The position numbers and the translations under genes are program-made. The notes beneath the pieces are model-generated. The model searched no databases. It was not told the origin of the DNA and saw nothing but the letters and a program-made list of their open reading frames with translations. Shown in pieces: positions 10,301-20,100 of a stretch of DNA of 24,217 nt (the stretch's first letter is position 1; the number at the start of each line of letters is the position of its first letter). This DNA is from Isoetes engelmannii (taxonomy: Eukaryota > Streptophyta > Lycopodiopsida > Isoetales > Isoetaceae), in the NCBI GenBank assembly GCA_011763485.2, contig JAANSK020226635.1, positions 1 to 24,217 of the forward strand, given 5' to 3'.

Positions 10301-12542
10301 CCTTGTTGAAATCAACAACTTTAAACAAATGGCCAAACATTTCTTCTGGAATGTCCAAAGAATGAAAAGAATCCTACTCTGTGCATTCATTCAGTGCGGC
10401 CAAGAGCTTGAATAAAGTATGATTTGTGATCTCGAATACAGATTTGCTACTCGTTTCCTGTATCTCTGCCAGTGCTGCAACTGCATTTGCTACAACCATT
10501 GGATTGCTGTCAGAAATCAAATCCTTAAGAGTCTCCAGGAAACCCCTGTCCTCTACCAATTCGGCATTAATGTCATATAATTTTGAAACACATATAGCTG
10601 CTGTTTTCCGAACATATGGATCTTCATCCTGTTTTTAGTGGAATCAACCATGAGTAAGTAATTCAGAAATGAACCAGCACAAACATTTGGCACACCAGAT
10701 TACCTTCAAGCATCTTTGGAGGGGGTCACAAAGATACTCAGTAATTTTGTCTACTCGAATGCAACCCATGGTACGGACAGCCAGTGCTCGAATCAATGGG
10801 TTGGGATCCTGGGAATCCTGCAAGAGAATTGTGGATTTGAGATTCCGAACCACCAAATCAGCAAAAACAAACCATCAATGGTTCCAAAGATCTGACTACC
10901 AATCTAAATGTTGCACAGTCATTCAGCCTTACGGTGAAATACCCACACATGCACACATGATCGTGCATGCGCAAAAAACAAAGTATTGACAACTAGTTAA
11001 GGTCCTTGCTTCAATGCAATCAAACATACACAGTTATTTGAGAGCGCTAGGGAAACACACAAACACCATTTAGTTTTTAGCATTGCGGGCAGGCTTTTAA
11101 ACCACTGGTAATCAGCAACCAGTTTCAACATAGGATTTTTGTTTTAGTTAAGAGAATAAAGATAAACGCATCCTTAATGCTAGCTTCTCTGTTCTTATTT
11201 ATGTGGAAAGAAGGTGCAAAAAGCCTTCTATTAAACAGCCACCTCTTCCAAACAATCAAATATAGAAGGTGAGGATAGTGGCAATTCATTGAGGTTTATT
11301 CTAAGCATAAAGAAGAAAGTATGGTCATACACAATGGATAGTATAGGCTCTCCAGTGAGATGTGATACCAGGAGAATGAGCTCCAGTTATAACAAAAATA
11401 GCACAAAATATGCATAGCTACGCTCTTACCGTTTCCTAATCAAAATCCAAGATGTAAATTACCTTAAAAAAAGTATTAACAGCAAGAATTGCAAGGTCAG
11501 GCTGGCTCTTGATTTTCATTGAGATGTGATACAGGGAAAATGAGCTCCAGTTATAACAAACAATAGCACAAAATATGCATAGCTACACTCTTACCCTTTC
11601 ATAATCAAAATCCAAGATGTAAATTACCTTAACAAAAGTATTAACAGCAAGAATTGCAAGGTCCGGCTGGCTCTTGGCATAGTTGATGAGATAGAGGTAG
11701 ACAAGCTTCTTCAACTCAAGATTCTCTGTCTGCATGCAGTTCACAACATCTGTGAACAACATTGACACGTCTTTACCCACTGTCATTGCTGCAATCACCT
11801 TCTTAACAGCATCCTTCTTTTTATCCTGAATGATGATACTTTAAGTATGAGACCAATGTGCAACCAAACAGCAAACAGCATTGGAGGTCCAATCACAACA
11901 AAGTGCAACTGAGCAATCTTATAACTGCCCAACAAAGCCACAATCGTGCAAAAACTTTAAAATGGGATAGAGCTTGAAATTACTGACGTTACTATGGAGA
12001 GAACAACCTGCCCATAATTAGTCATATGCTTTCTATTTAGCTTTGCATCTTGAACCATATGTATGATAGTTTTCCCTTTTTAGATCCAGACAAGCTAAAG
12101 CAACTTCAAATATGCAAAAGAGAGCTTGTTGCTTAATGTATGTGTGAAATGCAGAAAAAAAAGGTATGGATCATCCAGTGATCTCAGCTATATCTTTGAA
12201 AAGGTGGCCAACATCATTGGGAAACGGCAGCATTCACAGTTCAATAATACATGTGGGAGGAGTACAAGAAACAGTTATTTCCGTCTGGTAATTAGTCGTC
12301 CTCACCAGTTACCCTAAGATTTGCAAGAGAGAGATATCAAGTGAAGCTCCAATGCAATACATAACAAATAGATCTGTGGACCCGAGGAAGGATCTGCTGG
12401 ATACAAACTCTATAACAATCATTGACTGAATTATGACTACAAAAGAGAAACGTGCCTTGTATTGAGAATTGAGCTCCTCTTTGAGTTCATGGATTTCTCC
12501 CTTCTTTGTGGTGGTAAAATATTTGGAATCGTGCCCGCTCAT
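7302..12542 (-). CDS. AP1/2B: beta-adaptin, large beta subunit of AP-1/AP-2 clathrin adaptor complexes (15 coding exons, 909 aa)
   Basis: Large beta subunit of the heterotetrameric clathrin adaptors, which select cargo and recruit clathrin at the trans-Golgi network and plasma membrane; in plants one beta type is thought to serve both AP-1 and AP-2. Coding exons, in transcript order: 12542-12456, 11825-11628, 10817-10704, 10628-10378, 10165-10030, 9967-9788, 9721-9629, 9542-9331, 9257-9194, 9055-8876, 8804-8712, 8635-8211, 8138-7949, 7872-7669, 7604-7302. They join in frame into 909 residues, close to the roughly 890-900 usual for plant homologues. The start (MSGHDSKYF) and the end (FFEAIES then FLR, stop TGA 7304-7302) match the family. 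The alpha-helical trunk is about residues 1-580 (for example [13 protein letters not shown] at 101-113). An Ala/Pro-rich hinge follows (about 585-678) with a clathrin-box-like LLGDL at 655-659. The appendage ear (about 679-909) includes DGFMIQF near 721 and Trp784-Tyr785. Most introns are only 60-140 nt; intron 1 is 630 nt and intron 2 is 810 nt. No disabling change is visible. Telling the AP-1/2 beta type from AP-3 or AP-4 rests on the near-identical trunk. Confidence 0.96.
8298..8324. repeat. GGAGCA hexanucleotide microsatellite inside the coding hinge
   Basis: Four to five copies of GGAGCA on the plus strand encode alternating Ala-Pro on the minus strand, at about residues 642-651 of beta-adaptin. 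It sits in the disordered hinge just before the LLGDL clathrin-box-like motif. Changes in copy number would keep the frame and alter hinge length. Confidence 0.85.
11357..11676. repeat. 155-bp tandem duplication spanning the exon 2/intron 2 boundary
   Basis: Positions 11357-11511 and 11521-11676 are near-identical (roughly ten differences, about 94% by eye), separated by 9 bp. The second copy carries the true last 49 nt of beta-adaptin exon 2 (11628-11676) and its donor. The first copy places a duplicate of that exon end at 11463-11511 inside intron 2, with the AAG|GTAATTT donor intact. The copy lacks a convincing acceptor, so it is a pseudo-exon end. The true exon is the copy continuous with the upstream reading frame. 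Confidence 0.9.
11826..12455 (-). other. intron 1 of beta-adaptin with a non-canonical GC donor
   Basis: The conserved protein runs NSQYK then DKKKDAVKK. The exon must therefore end AAG at 12456 and resume at GAT (11825) after TTCAG. The intron then begins GCACGT rather than GT. The nearest GT (4 nt further in) would add four bases and break the frame. GC-AG introns are a known minor class spliced by the major spliceosome, usually with a strong AG before the site, as here. The rest of the 630-nt intron shows no other gene. Confidence 0.8.
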
Positions 12543-12720
12543 GGTTTTGGCGGATGAAGAGCCTGGCAGACTCTCAGATCTGTAGGTCTCTTCTCACCTT
12601 GGAGGAGGAAAACAAAATGGTCGGGAAGCCATTCAGGACCAAATACCATCCATCTTAACCGTTCATTTGCGGATGTCGTTTTCTTGAGTTTTTATTCCAC
12701 GTTGGATGTTAGGGTATGGT
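12543..12720 (-). promoter_or_regulatory. beta-adaptin 5' leader and probable core promoter
   Basis: This lies directly upstream of the ATG at 12542-12540. The bases before the start codon on the minus strand read CCGCCAAAACC, a favourable A-rich plant start context. A pyrimidine-rich stretch (TTTTGTTTTCCTCCTCC, about 12595-12615) is typical of a plant 5' leader. An AT-rich AATAAAAA stretch near 12690-12697 could act as a weak TATA element, and CCAACGTGG just upstream of it contains an ACGT core of the bZIP-binding type. The transcription start is not visible, so the leader/promoter border is a guess. Confidence 0.35.
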
Positions 12721-13506
12721 TGCCGGGTCTCGCGCACTTAAATGCTAAACACCTATAAATTGCGTAAACCAACTTAGGGGGGTGGGTTTCCCATGAAACC
12801 TGAAACCTGAATCGTCAGCTAAAGGAAGGTTTCTTTCTGGGTTCCGATGGATCAATAGACCTGAAGATTTTTTTTTTCTACAAATCTGAGCCAAGTGATG
12901 CACGAAGAAGGAATCTGAGCCGATGGATCAAACTCAGGTCCAACACCTGATCGCCAAGAAATGGGGACACAATACTTCCTATTCAGGTCTGAAACCGGAG
13001 CCCATCTGATCCTGGACTGGAGAAACCTCCAGGTTCATTGCTCATGGGAAGTCCCCCTTAGGGTGAGGCCGCCCTCTGTCCTGCATGTACCCCGGACCCT
13101 AGGTTACCGTTTCGTAATTGAGGGTGCTTCATCCCTCCAATCATTCATCAGTCGTGACGTGACTATCACAGCCCTCTACTGTGACCCCAATGCCCCTCTA
13201 ATGCTCGCAATTCATGCCCGATTCCAATGCTTGGGGTTTAAATTGGCGGCCAAATTCTTGCTCGGTTGCTAGAGTCAGATTCCCTCTCTCCTTGTGGCTT
13301 CAAACCAATGACGTTTCAATTTAAGCTCTTCAGCAATAGAGACCCTGAACAAGGGCGTTGGAGAACATGGGAGGTATGATTTTCACAAGATCAAGGCAAG
13401 ATTATGATGGTGCGCAAGCAGCAGCAGGCCACAACTCGGTACCAAACGGGTGTGCGTGCCCAAATAGAAGAAGAAGACTCAACAGGTCAGTGCAACAACC
13501 ATTGCA
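12721..13506. other. upstream region between beta-adaptin and the transposase relic
   Basis: It is more GC-rich than its surroundings. One 103-codon plus-strand open frame (12961-13272, includes LILDWRNLQVHCSWEVPLRV) has no recognisable domain. The last part (from about 13358) probably belongs to the 5' end of the pogo-like element. Confidence 0.4.
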
Positions 13507-14094
13507 ATGGCGAGAAGGGCTAGTAAACGTAGGCAATGGCTGAACATCAAATGCTCGACACTCTTGATGAGGTTTGTGTTCGCAATCTCTATTAGAGAGG
13601 CATCTACGATGTCTTGGATCCCTGAATCTACCATTAAGGACTGGCTATATGGTAGGATCACACACAAACAATTAGGCATCCCCAAATTTTATCTACCCTC
13701 CACAAAAAAAGAACTGGGTGGCAAGGAACGCGGCCGGGGGGGGTCTGAGTCAATAGGTCTATAAGGAAGCAAATGGTGGAAGATTTACAAACAAAGGCAT
13801 CCGCAGTTTGCCCTTAGAAGTGCCGAGACATTGGATGTTGCACGTGCCCGAGCAATGACCCAAGAGAATCTGGACAACTTCTATACATGTTTTAGATCCA
13901 TTTATGATGAGCTCAAATTCCCCCCATCTGGGATACGGAATGCAAATGAAACAGGAATTCAAGTTGAGAAGGTCAAGGGCATGAAGATTGTAGAACGGAA
14001 AGGGGAAAACAAGATGAATGGGATTGTGATGAACACTAAAGAGTGGGTTACCATCAGTGTCTCAAATTCAAAATATAAGGAAATTTTCTTTTGA
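13507..14094 (+). pseudogene. pogo/Tigger-like DDE transposase relic, 3'-truncated
   Basis: The first part (from 13507) reads ISIREASTMSWIPESTIKDW then LYGRITHKQLGIPKFYL, the pattern of the Psq-type helix-turn-helix DNA-binding domain of pogo-like transposases. After a frameshift and a stop near 13757, a second frame from about 13774 reads WWKIYKQRHPQFALRSAE, LDVARARAMTQENLDNFYT and IYDELKFPPSGIRNANETGI, matching the CENP-B-like and early DDE region (canonical form N-A/C-DETG). The first catalytic Asp of the DDE triad appears as Asn (NANETG). The frame stops at 14092-14094, and the remaining DDE core is absent. It is therefore non-functional. It lies about 1 kb upstream of the beta-adaptin start. 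Confidence 0.8.
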
Positions 14095-15116
14095 CAACTT
14101 TTTAAAATTTCAAGCTCACATTTGACATAAATTTTGAAATCAACTTCTCAATTGATGCCTTTAAGAAATATGTAGTTCACATAAATTCTATTCAATTTAT
14201 AATAGCGTATGTAAGACTGTTAAGAAAAGGGTGGATAACCAGATGAGGAGTACTGACAATACACATTTGGAGAATTTTGTTTTCTTAAAAAAGGCTTGTT
14301 CAATTCACACTCGTCGAATGTAGAAAGTGAAAACATAAGCTTGTCAATCTATAGATGGCATGTTGTCTCCTCCAAGTAAAAATAAAAAGGACGTATGAAG
14401 TAGACAAAAAAAAAAAACGTAAACTTAATTGGCATATTGACTACGTAATGGTTGACAACAAAGTACTTTTGATTTGAATCATTTTAAAAGGCATATCCGT
14501 ATGAGTGGAGAGGATTTGAAATAGTAAGTTAAGGGGATAAGGGCATATCTGTATGAGGTTGGCGGGGAGTGGGGAGAGGGGAGGGAAATTTATTTTCGAT
14601 GCCATGCGTAGGATATGTATGCTCAAGCTAAAAATCAGAACTGTCAATTTTGAATATATAGATATACAATTAAGCTTGATTGATACTTCACAAACTGCTT
14701 GTTTCTTAAAATGATACAACAAGAGCTCAAACTTTATAAGGTAACATAAACAATAAAATTGCGTATATAATTAGGTTCTTACTACTTTAAATTGCATCTT
14801 CAAGAGTCATCGCAAACTCCCATCCCAGTTTCATTCCCTTGTAGCCTTTCCTTGTTCAAGCTCTCAAACACTAAAAATCTCGTGCCAACGATCTATTTGT
14901 GGGGTAAGCAAATGTTAACAAAATTAGCATATGCGTATTCAATATTTCAAAACAAAAGTTAGCTTGCTTCTTAAATTCACATTATTTTGTTTGAAAAAGC
15001 TCACTCACAAGTTGTGGAGCTTTTAAGGAACCACCAAATTAGCTTGTCAAATAGCTTTGCATGAAGAATATCCATATGTCTTCAATAGAAGCATCAACAT
15101 CTGTTGTGCAATACTT
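14095..15116. other. intergenic stretch, nothing recognisable
   Basis: AT-rich sequence after the truncated transposase. The rest of the DDE domain would be expected here if the element were whole, but it is not visible in any frame. Confidence 0.5.
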
Positions 15117-15323
15117 TCATGCTATATTCTCAACACATGAAGCATACAAGTTTTCAGCAAAGCCTTCTCTTTCTTCCTTACACTTACCAACGTCAACATC
15201 AACTCTATCATACAAGTTTTGAAGTAAGTAGTCAATCATTTTGTGGGTGATTTCACTTATTATAGGATTGTCATCTGGATAACCAATGTATTCAAACAAT
15301 CTGACTGCTTTAAAGACTTCCAA
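15117..15323 (-). pseudogene. unrecognised protein-like remnant
   Basis: The minus-strand frame reads FKAVRLFEYIGYPDDNPIIS, then HKMIDYLLQNLYDRVDVDVG and ends CVENIA, stop. Upstream, the sequence stays partly open with stops (RLNTNGTRFCASFVWWFGIK at about 15340-15400). The composition is natural for a protein, but no start, splice frame or family is evident. A domesticated or transposon-derived fragment is the likeliest source. Confidence 0.3.
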
Positions 15324-17314
15324 ATCAGCTCAAAGTTTTATTCCAAACCACCAAACAAACGATGCACAAAATCTTGTGCCATTCGTATTCAATCTATCAA
15401 TTGCCCAGATTGTTCTTCCTTTTTTCTTTATCATGCTTTGAATAGAGCAAAAATTCAAAGACTATGTTGAGTCATAATTCACTAAAGCCACGATTCATTA
15501 AAGCCCTCCCCCCCCCCCAAAGGCTATTTAAAACAAGAAAGCAAATCCTTGTTCATTCAAAAATAAAAAAGGAAACTAGCAAAAAGACGCGCCAAGGGCT
15601 GTGGTTGAGCAAGCCCGAGCTAAAATGTTATAAGGGCTAAATAAACAGGACATCCAAGTTTTTCTCATGTTAGAAAACACATGTCCCTAAAGAACTTTTG
15701 AAGTTCAAACTTTCAAAGATTATTTCTTGATAATTCTATCGTAGTTCTTTTCTTAGACTTCTCATGATAGATTCCGCATCTCATATAACATGGAAGAACT
15801 AGAATTCCTAGGAAAGCTCATATTTGCAAAATAATGTGCTAAATATGAAATACGCCAAAAGTAAACTTAACCCCTTTGCATTCAACTCTACATTGTATTT
15901 GACAATAGAAGCTTTCTATATTTTGCTAAAGATTTTCTTATATGTACACTATACATGATAACATAGTTGAAGGATGTAAACATTCTTCGTCGAAATTAGT
16001 TTAAAATAAAAATGCAGGGATGAAGCTATTTGCATTCATCACCAGACCATAGTTTTATATTAGTTAACCCTAAAGCAATAATAGTGTGTGGGACAATAGT
16101 GTTATAATAGTTAATTCTAAAGCAATATCAATGTGTGTGCATAGATATGGTGGAGGTTACCGGTACCCCATTCTAGTTTGTTATTTCAATTCCACGTGGG
16201 ACAATAGTGTTATAATAGTTAATTCTAAAGCAATATCAATGTGTGTGCATAGATATGGTGGAGGTTACCGGTACCCCATTCTTTTGAGTTTGTTATTTCA
16301 ATTCCACTGTATTATTAAGTGCATAAAGAGAATTTGCATAATATGCATCAAGACAATAGAATATGCCAAGTTACTAAAAGGGAGCAAAATCGATAAAGCA
16401 ATGTTGGATGTGATTTGTCTCTAGTAAACACAATGAACATAAAAAATATATATGTTAGCACAGCTAGAACACAAATATATGTTGGGAACATGCCACTGGA
16501 GGCACATCTAGAATCCAGATATATGTTAGCAACATGTCAATCCCATTTACGAATCACACAATTTGTTCCACTGCATAGATGAAGTTAAGCACTTTTTAGT
16601 TGACGAGAATTTGCAAAACATGGATGGCCCCAACGAAAGTTGGGGTGCTAACTGCTTCTGAAGGGAACTATTCTTGTGTCCATATGTAGAAAAGACTATG
16701 ACACGGCTGTATCTCTTAGCCAGTGACTGCACGCAAAATTGTTTAGTCTGTCTCAAGAATTTTATATGTTTTGCTGCTTTGACTTATAAACACAAATAGA
16801 AGATGCATAAATATCAACAGGAAAGGATAAAGATCAACATATTCAAAGCTATTTCTATTGGTGTAGTTGTTTGACCTAATCAAATGCTTATCACTGAGCA
16901 TAAAACTGATCATGCAAAAGTAAGCGCTTCCTCACCTAGCCATTGTCTATTGTCAGCCCAAGTCATTGTGATAACTCGATCTGAACTATTTGGAGATCCT
17001 TACCGTTAGTCAACTCCCATATGCTTGAGCCGAGTAGGAGCCTCCATACAATGCTAGTAAGGGTTAAATGATGTATCTCTGGGTGTTATTCTTAGATGGA
17101 TCTTGCTACCCTTTGAGGTAGTTTTATTACATTAATGTTTTGCTTCCACAGATCTAGTAGTCAATAGAGGAAGGGGCAGAATGACACCTCTGTTTCCTCT
17201 GGCAATCCCAAACTCAAGTCAGACGGAGGGCCCATACGATAGAGCGCATTGGATGGGGAAGGTCCTTTGATATATAGGGCGGGCAACCATATATAGTGCA
17301 AGGAGCGTCACACC
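15324..17314. other. intergenic stretch; only the 108-bp repeats stand out
   Basis: Apart from the repeats at 16049-16307 and a C10 run near 15508-15517, I see no gene, no transposase motif and no structured RNA. Confidence 0.5.
16088..16307. repeat. two tandem copies of a 108-bp repeat, plus a degenerate upstream partial copy
   Basis: Copy 1 is 16088-16195 and copy 2 is 16196-16307. They are essentially identical apart from a TTTG insertion in copy 2. Each contains GGTTACCGGTACC. A diverged partial copy precedes them at about 16049-16087 (TTAGTTAACCCTAAAGCAAT). The repeat accounts for a 112-codon open frame here, which is not a gene. Confidence 0.9.
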
Positions 17315-18430
17315 TTGTATCCTTATGGGTCTGGCAAAGGCCCAGATAATGCTCTGTATTGTTGCTTTATTGATTTTGCAAAGGTCTTTGATCATGTATC
17401 TAGGCTTCAATTGTGGGATGGACTGGGACAAAAAGGTGAGCTTGCTTTTCGAATGAACGCTGAAAAAATGTATGAATTTCTTTTTTTGATTGAAGGTTGG
17501 TATTCTATTTATATTTTGAGTATAAAGAGTACATAAGGGAAAAAAAGTACAACTATAGTACAAAATTTTCTTGGAGTGAAGAAGTTCCTCCAAGAAGGCC
17601 CATATGGCCGAGAAAAGGAGGCTTTTACGATGAAGAAAAAAATGTATGAATTTCACCTACGATATTTGGCTTGTTCAGAGATAAAGTAGAAACATAGCTA
17701 GAGCAAGAAGGTGGAGATGGAGTGAAGCTGGGACAATATATCCTGAAATTATCATCACATGCCGATGATATTATCTTGTTAGCGAGATTGATTGAAGATC
17801 TTCGAAAAAAATTGCACATGCTTGAGGCATTTTGCAAAGGCACCGGGATGTCGACCAAGGAAAGCAAACTGAGGTGATGGTTATAGGAACTTGTGAGAAA
17901 CTTGAGATGAAGATAGATGGTGTTATACTATAAATAGTAATACAAAATAATTATTTAGGGATTGATTTCACCAACAATTATAAATGGAACGAAGGAGTTA
18001 GCAAAAGAATGGTTGAGGTCTACGGATGTTATATGTTCCCAGCTTCTGGAAACATCATCACGTATGGAACTAGTCAATGAGGAAGATTATATATAAGATG
18101 CTTGTGCAGGTAGTAGTGTTATATGGATGTCCAGTATGGAGATCTAGTCTAGCATGAAAAATCCTGGGCAGGCCTAGAATGTGCAGAAGAGGTTTCTATT
18201 GGAGGAATTAGGCTAAACCAGAAAGCCCTTATGAGATGATGTTAGAAGAAGCTAGAATGGTCCCATTATATATTGAAGCTATGTTAGATATTGGAGTACC
18301 TAGATTGTGTGCAATATATTGATGAATCTAGATTACCTCTTCAAGCATAAATTGTAGAGTTGCCCAGCTTTCCAATGGTTTGAGCTGTATAGTTGGATGG
18401 AAAATTTGGGCTGGAGGAAATATGGTAAGT
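17315..18430 (+). mobile_element. LINE reverse transcriptase relic
   Basis: Recognisable non-LTR reverse transcriptase pieces lie in order on the plus strand. CFIDFAKVFDHV at about 17360 is motif A with its catalytic Asp. FGLFRDKVET is at about 17670. HADDIILLARLIEDL at about 17759 is motif C, with His in place of Tyr/Phe before ADD. NYLGIDF and YKWNEGVSKRM are near 17950-18010, LYGCPVW near 18120, and YEMMLEEARMVPLYIEAM near 18230. Several stops and frameshifts separate them. Motif B is lost between A and C, and a second element is inserted there. The tail may extend to WMENLGWRKYG at about 18395-18425. Confidence 0.8.
17463..17654 (-). mobile_element. 5'-truncated LINE 3'-end fragment with 18-bp target-site duplication
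   Basis: The 18-bp direct repeat AAAAAATGTATGAATTTC occurs at 17463-17480 and again at 17637-17654. Between them are 156 bp that begin with seven T. Read on the minus strand, the fragment is short, ends in poly(A), and contains TGTACTATAGTTGTAC and TATGTACTCTTTATAC, resembling plant LINE 3' ends. The reverse transcriptase relic continues across the site when the insert is skipped, so this is a nested, younger insertion in the opposite orientation. Confidence 0.85.
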
Positions 18431-18636
18431 CCTTTTTTGTATGGTTCTTTCGTATGTTGCGTATAGCCAATTTTGATGGAGACAAGGCTGGGAATCTGAT
18501 CTCGGCACCCTATATGCCTTGTAGGTTTCTATTCTTGGCTGGATGGGGCAGTAGGCAACTACATCAGGATGATATCATTACATTAAGTTAGGCTTGCTTG
18601 TGCTTCAACTTTCTTGCTTTGGCTTCAGTCTGGTTC

Positions 18637-18812
18637 CTTGAAGCTCGCCAGAATCTGTTTTAGCTTCCTGCCACTTTGGAAGTGGTCAAAATTCCTTTTG
18701 AATTAATCCTGATTGTTTTGAAACTGGCCAAAATTTGTTAGGTGCTCATCCCTGGGTTTTGGAGCTGGCCAAAAACCATTTTTTGGTTCATCTTAGGGTT
18801 TTGGAGCTGGTT
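18637..18812. repeat. degenerate 36-42-bp tandem repeats
   Basis: Five related units start near 18637, 18674, 18715, 18756 and 18798. Their cores are CTTGAAGCTCGCCAGAATC, CTTTGGAAGTGGTCAAAATT, GTTTTGAAACTGGCCAAAAT, GTTTTGGAGCTGGCCAAAAA and GTTTTGGAGCTGG. Conservation rises towards the 3' end. No function is apparent. Confidence 0.65.
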
Positions 18813-18814
18813 GA

Positions 18815-19198
18815 TTGCTCTTGGTGTTGGATTCTTGGAGTTATGCCAAGGCCTTTGCTGGGTATTCAACGTTTTCTTGTTTGTTGTCTGATTTTGGCTT
18901 CTTTGTCCCTAGAAATATTTGTAATGCAGATGATATACCATCTAGTGTGCCAAAAAGCATTATTATTCCTGGCTCTCCTGATCCAGAAGTATCAAAGGGC
19001 TCTCAGATATCTAGGCCTCCGACCCCTTCTCTTGCATCTTTTGCGTTGTTTTATTTTGGAGGGATACATCCTCTGAACCAGAACTTGGAATTGCCAATGC
19101 ATGTAGCCCATGATTCAGACAATAGGATAATTGAGACTGATGAATTTCTTAATATTGATAAATTGTGTGGTAGCTTAAGTGCTTTTGCTCACATCTAG
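18815..19198 (+). other. 127-codon open frame, unrecognised, probably not a gene
   Basis: The frame includes RNICNADDIPSSVPKSIIIP and SPDPEVSKGSQISRPPTPS, with a Ser/Pro-rich middle. It follows the degenerate tandem repeats and the LINE relic. A further open stretch at about 19290-19400 (QFAMNRGQGIYNQASKMIRA) lies on the same strand. No domain is recognisable. It may be part of a decayed transposon. Confidence 0.25.
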
Positions 19199-20070
19199 CA
19201 AATTTGCTGGATAATATAAAAGCATGTGATGATCTGTAGCTGACAGTTATGGATCATGAAAAACATAGGCCAACAACAAATTAAACTATTATCACTCAGT
19301 TTGCTATGAATAGGGGTCAAGGCATTTATAACCAGGCATCAAAGATGATACGAGCTGCTGTGGAGAAACCGTATGAAAGGTCATTTGGGCCAGTGATATG
19401 TTTAGTGGCGAATATTCGTAAAATACGAAACTTTAGGAATTTTCAACGATTTCCCATGAATATTTAGGAGGTTACGTAGCACATTCATTATTATAACATT
19501 CGTCATAAGCTGATATGAATCTATCCTGCTAATAAGACATTCGCCATGTACTTGGACCTAAGACAAAAGCGGATTCGCCCCTAATTCGATAGCTTCTTGC
19601 CACTAGAAGCCTAGTATTCGTCTTGATTTGTACAAGCACTGGCATTTTGCATCAAAAAATTGCATGTAAGTAGTCCAAAAAATTGCCTACAAGTAAGTAC
19701 ACTATGGTTGAATTTCCATACGATTGTGCATTAGCTTTTAGTACTTTATTTTTCTGTTATATCTGAAAATTGAGTTTTGAAGTTATATGCGATACACTTG
19801 TTGAGTAGCAAACTTCAAGATAAGGTTATTTGCAATACAAAATTCATAGACGTTTTATATTGTGTTTTACTGGTCGCCAACCCTTCTATATACGTTGCAT
19901 TGAAAAAATAAATAAAAGCACCCTTGATTTGGGCTAAGCTGCAGTGATTTTGTAATTTCTTTTGTTTTGTTGATTTCCATTTAGGTTATGGTGTGCTCCC
20001 TTATGGAGTTATCATTGTCTTATGTTGTGAAACTGATGCCAAGGTGATAACGACACCATCTTATTTTTAT

Positions 20071-20100
20071 TTGTACTTGTACTTGTACTTGTATTTGTAT
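20071..20100. repeat. (TTGTAC)n hexanucleotide repeat
   Basis: Three exact TTGTAC copies followed by two TTGTAT variants. Confidence 0.85.

Noticed and set aside
11463-11511. The duplicated exon 2 end as an alternative exon
   Set aside because: It keeps a donor but has no polypyrimidine tract or convincing acceptor in front of it, and extension from the true exon meets a stop.
16086-16424. A 112-codon plus-strand open frame with an internal peptide repeat
   Set aside because: The peptide repeat simply reflects the 108-bp DNA tandem repeat. Composition and context are not those of a gene.
17219-17656. A 145-codon minus-strand open frame
   Set aside because: It runs antisense through the reverse transcriptase relic and the nested LINE fragment. 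The only real content is the LINE 3' end.
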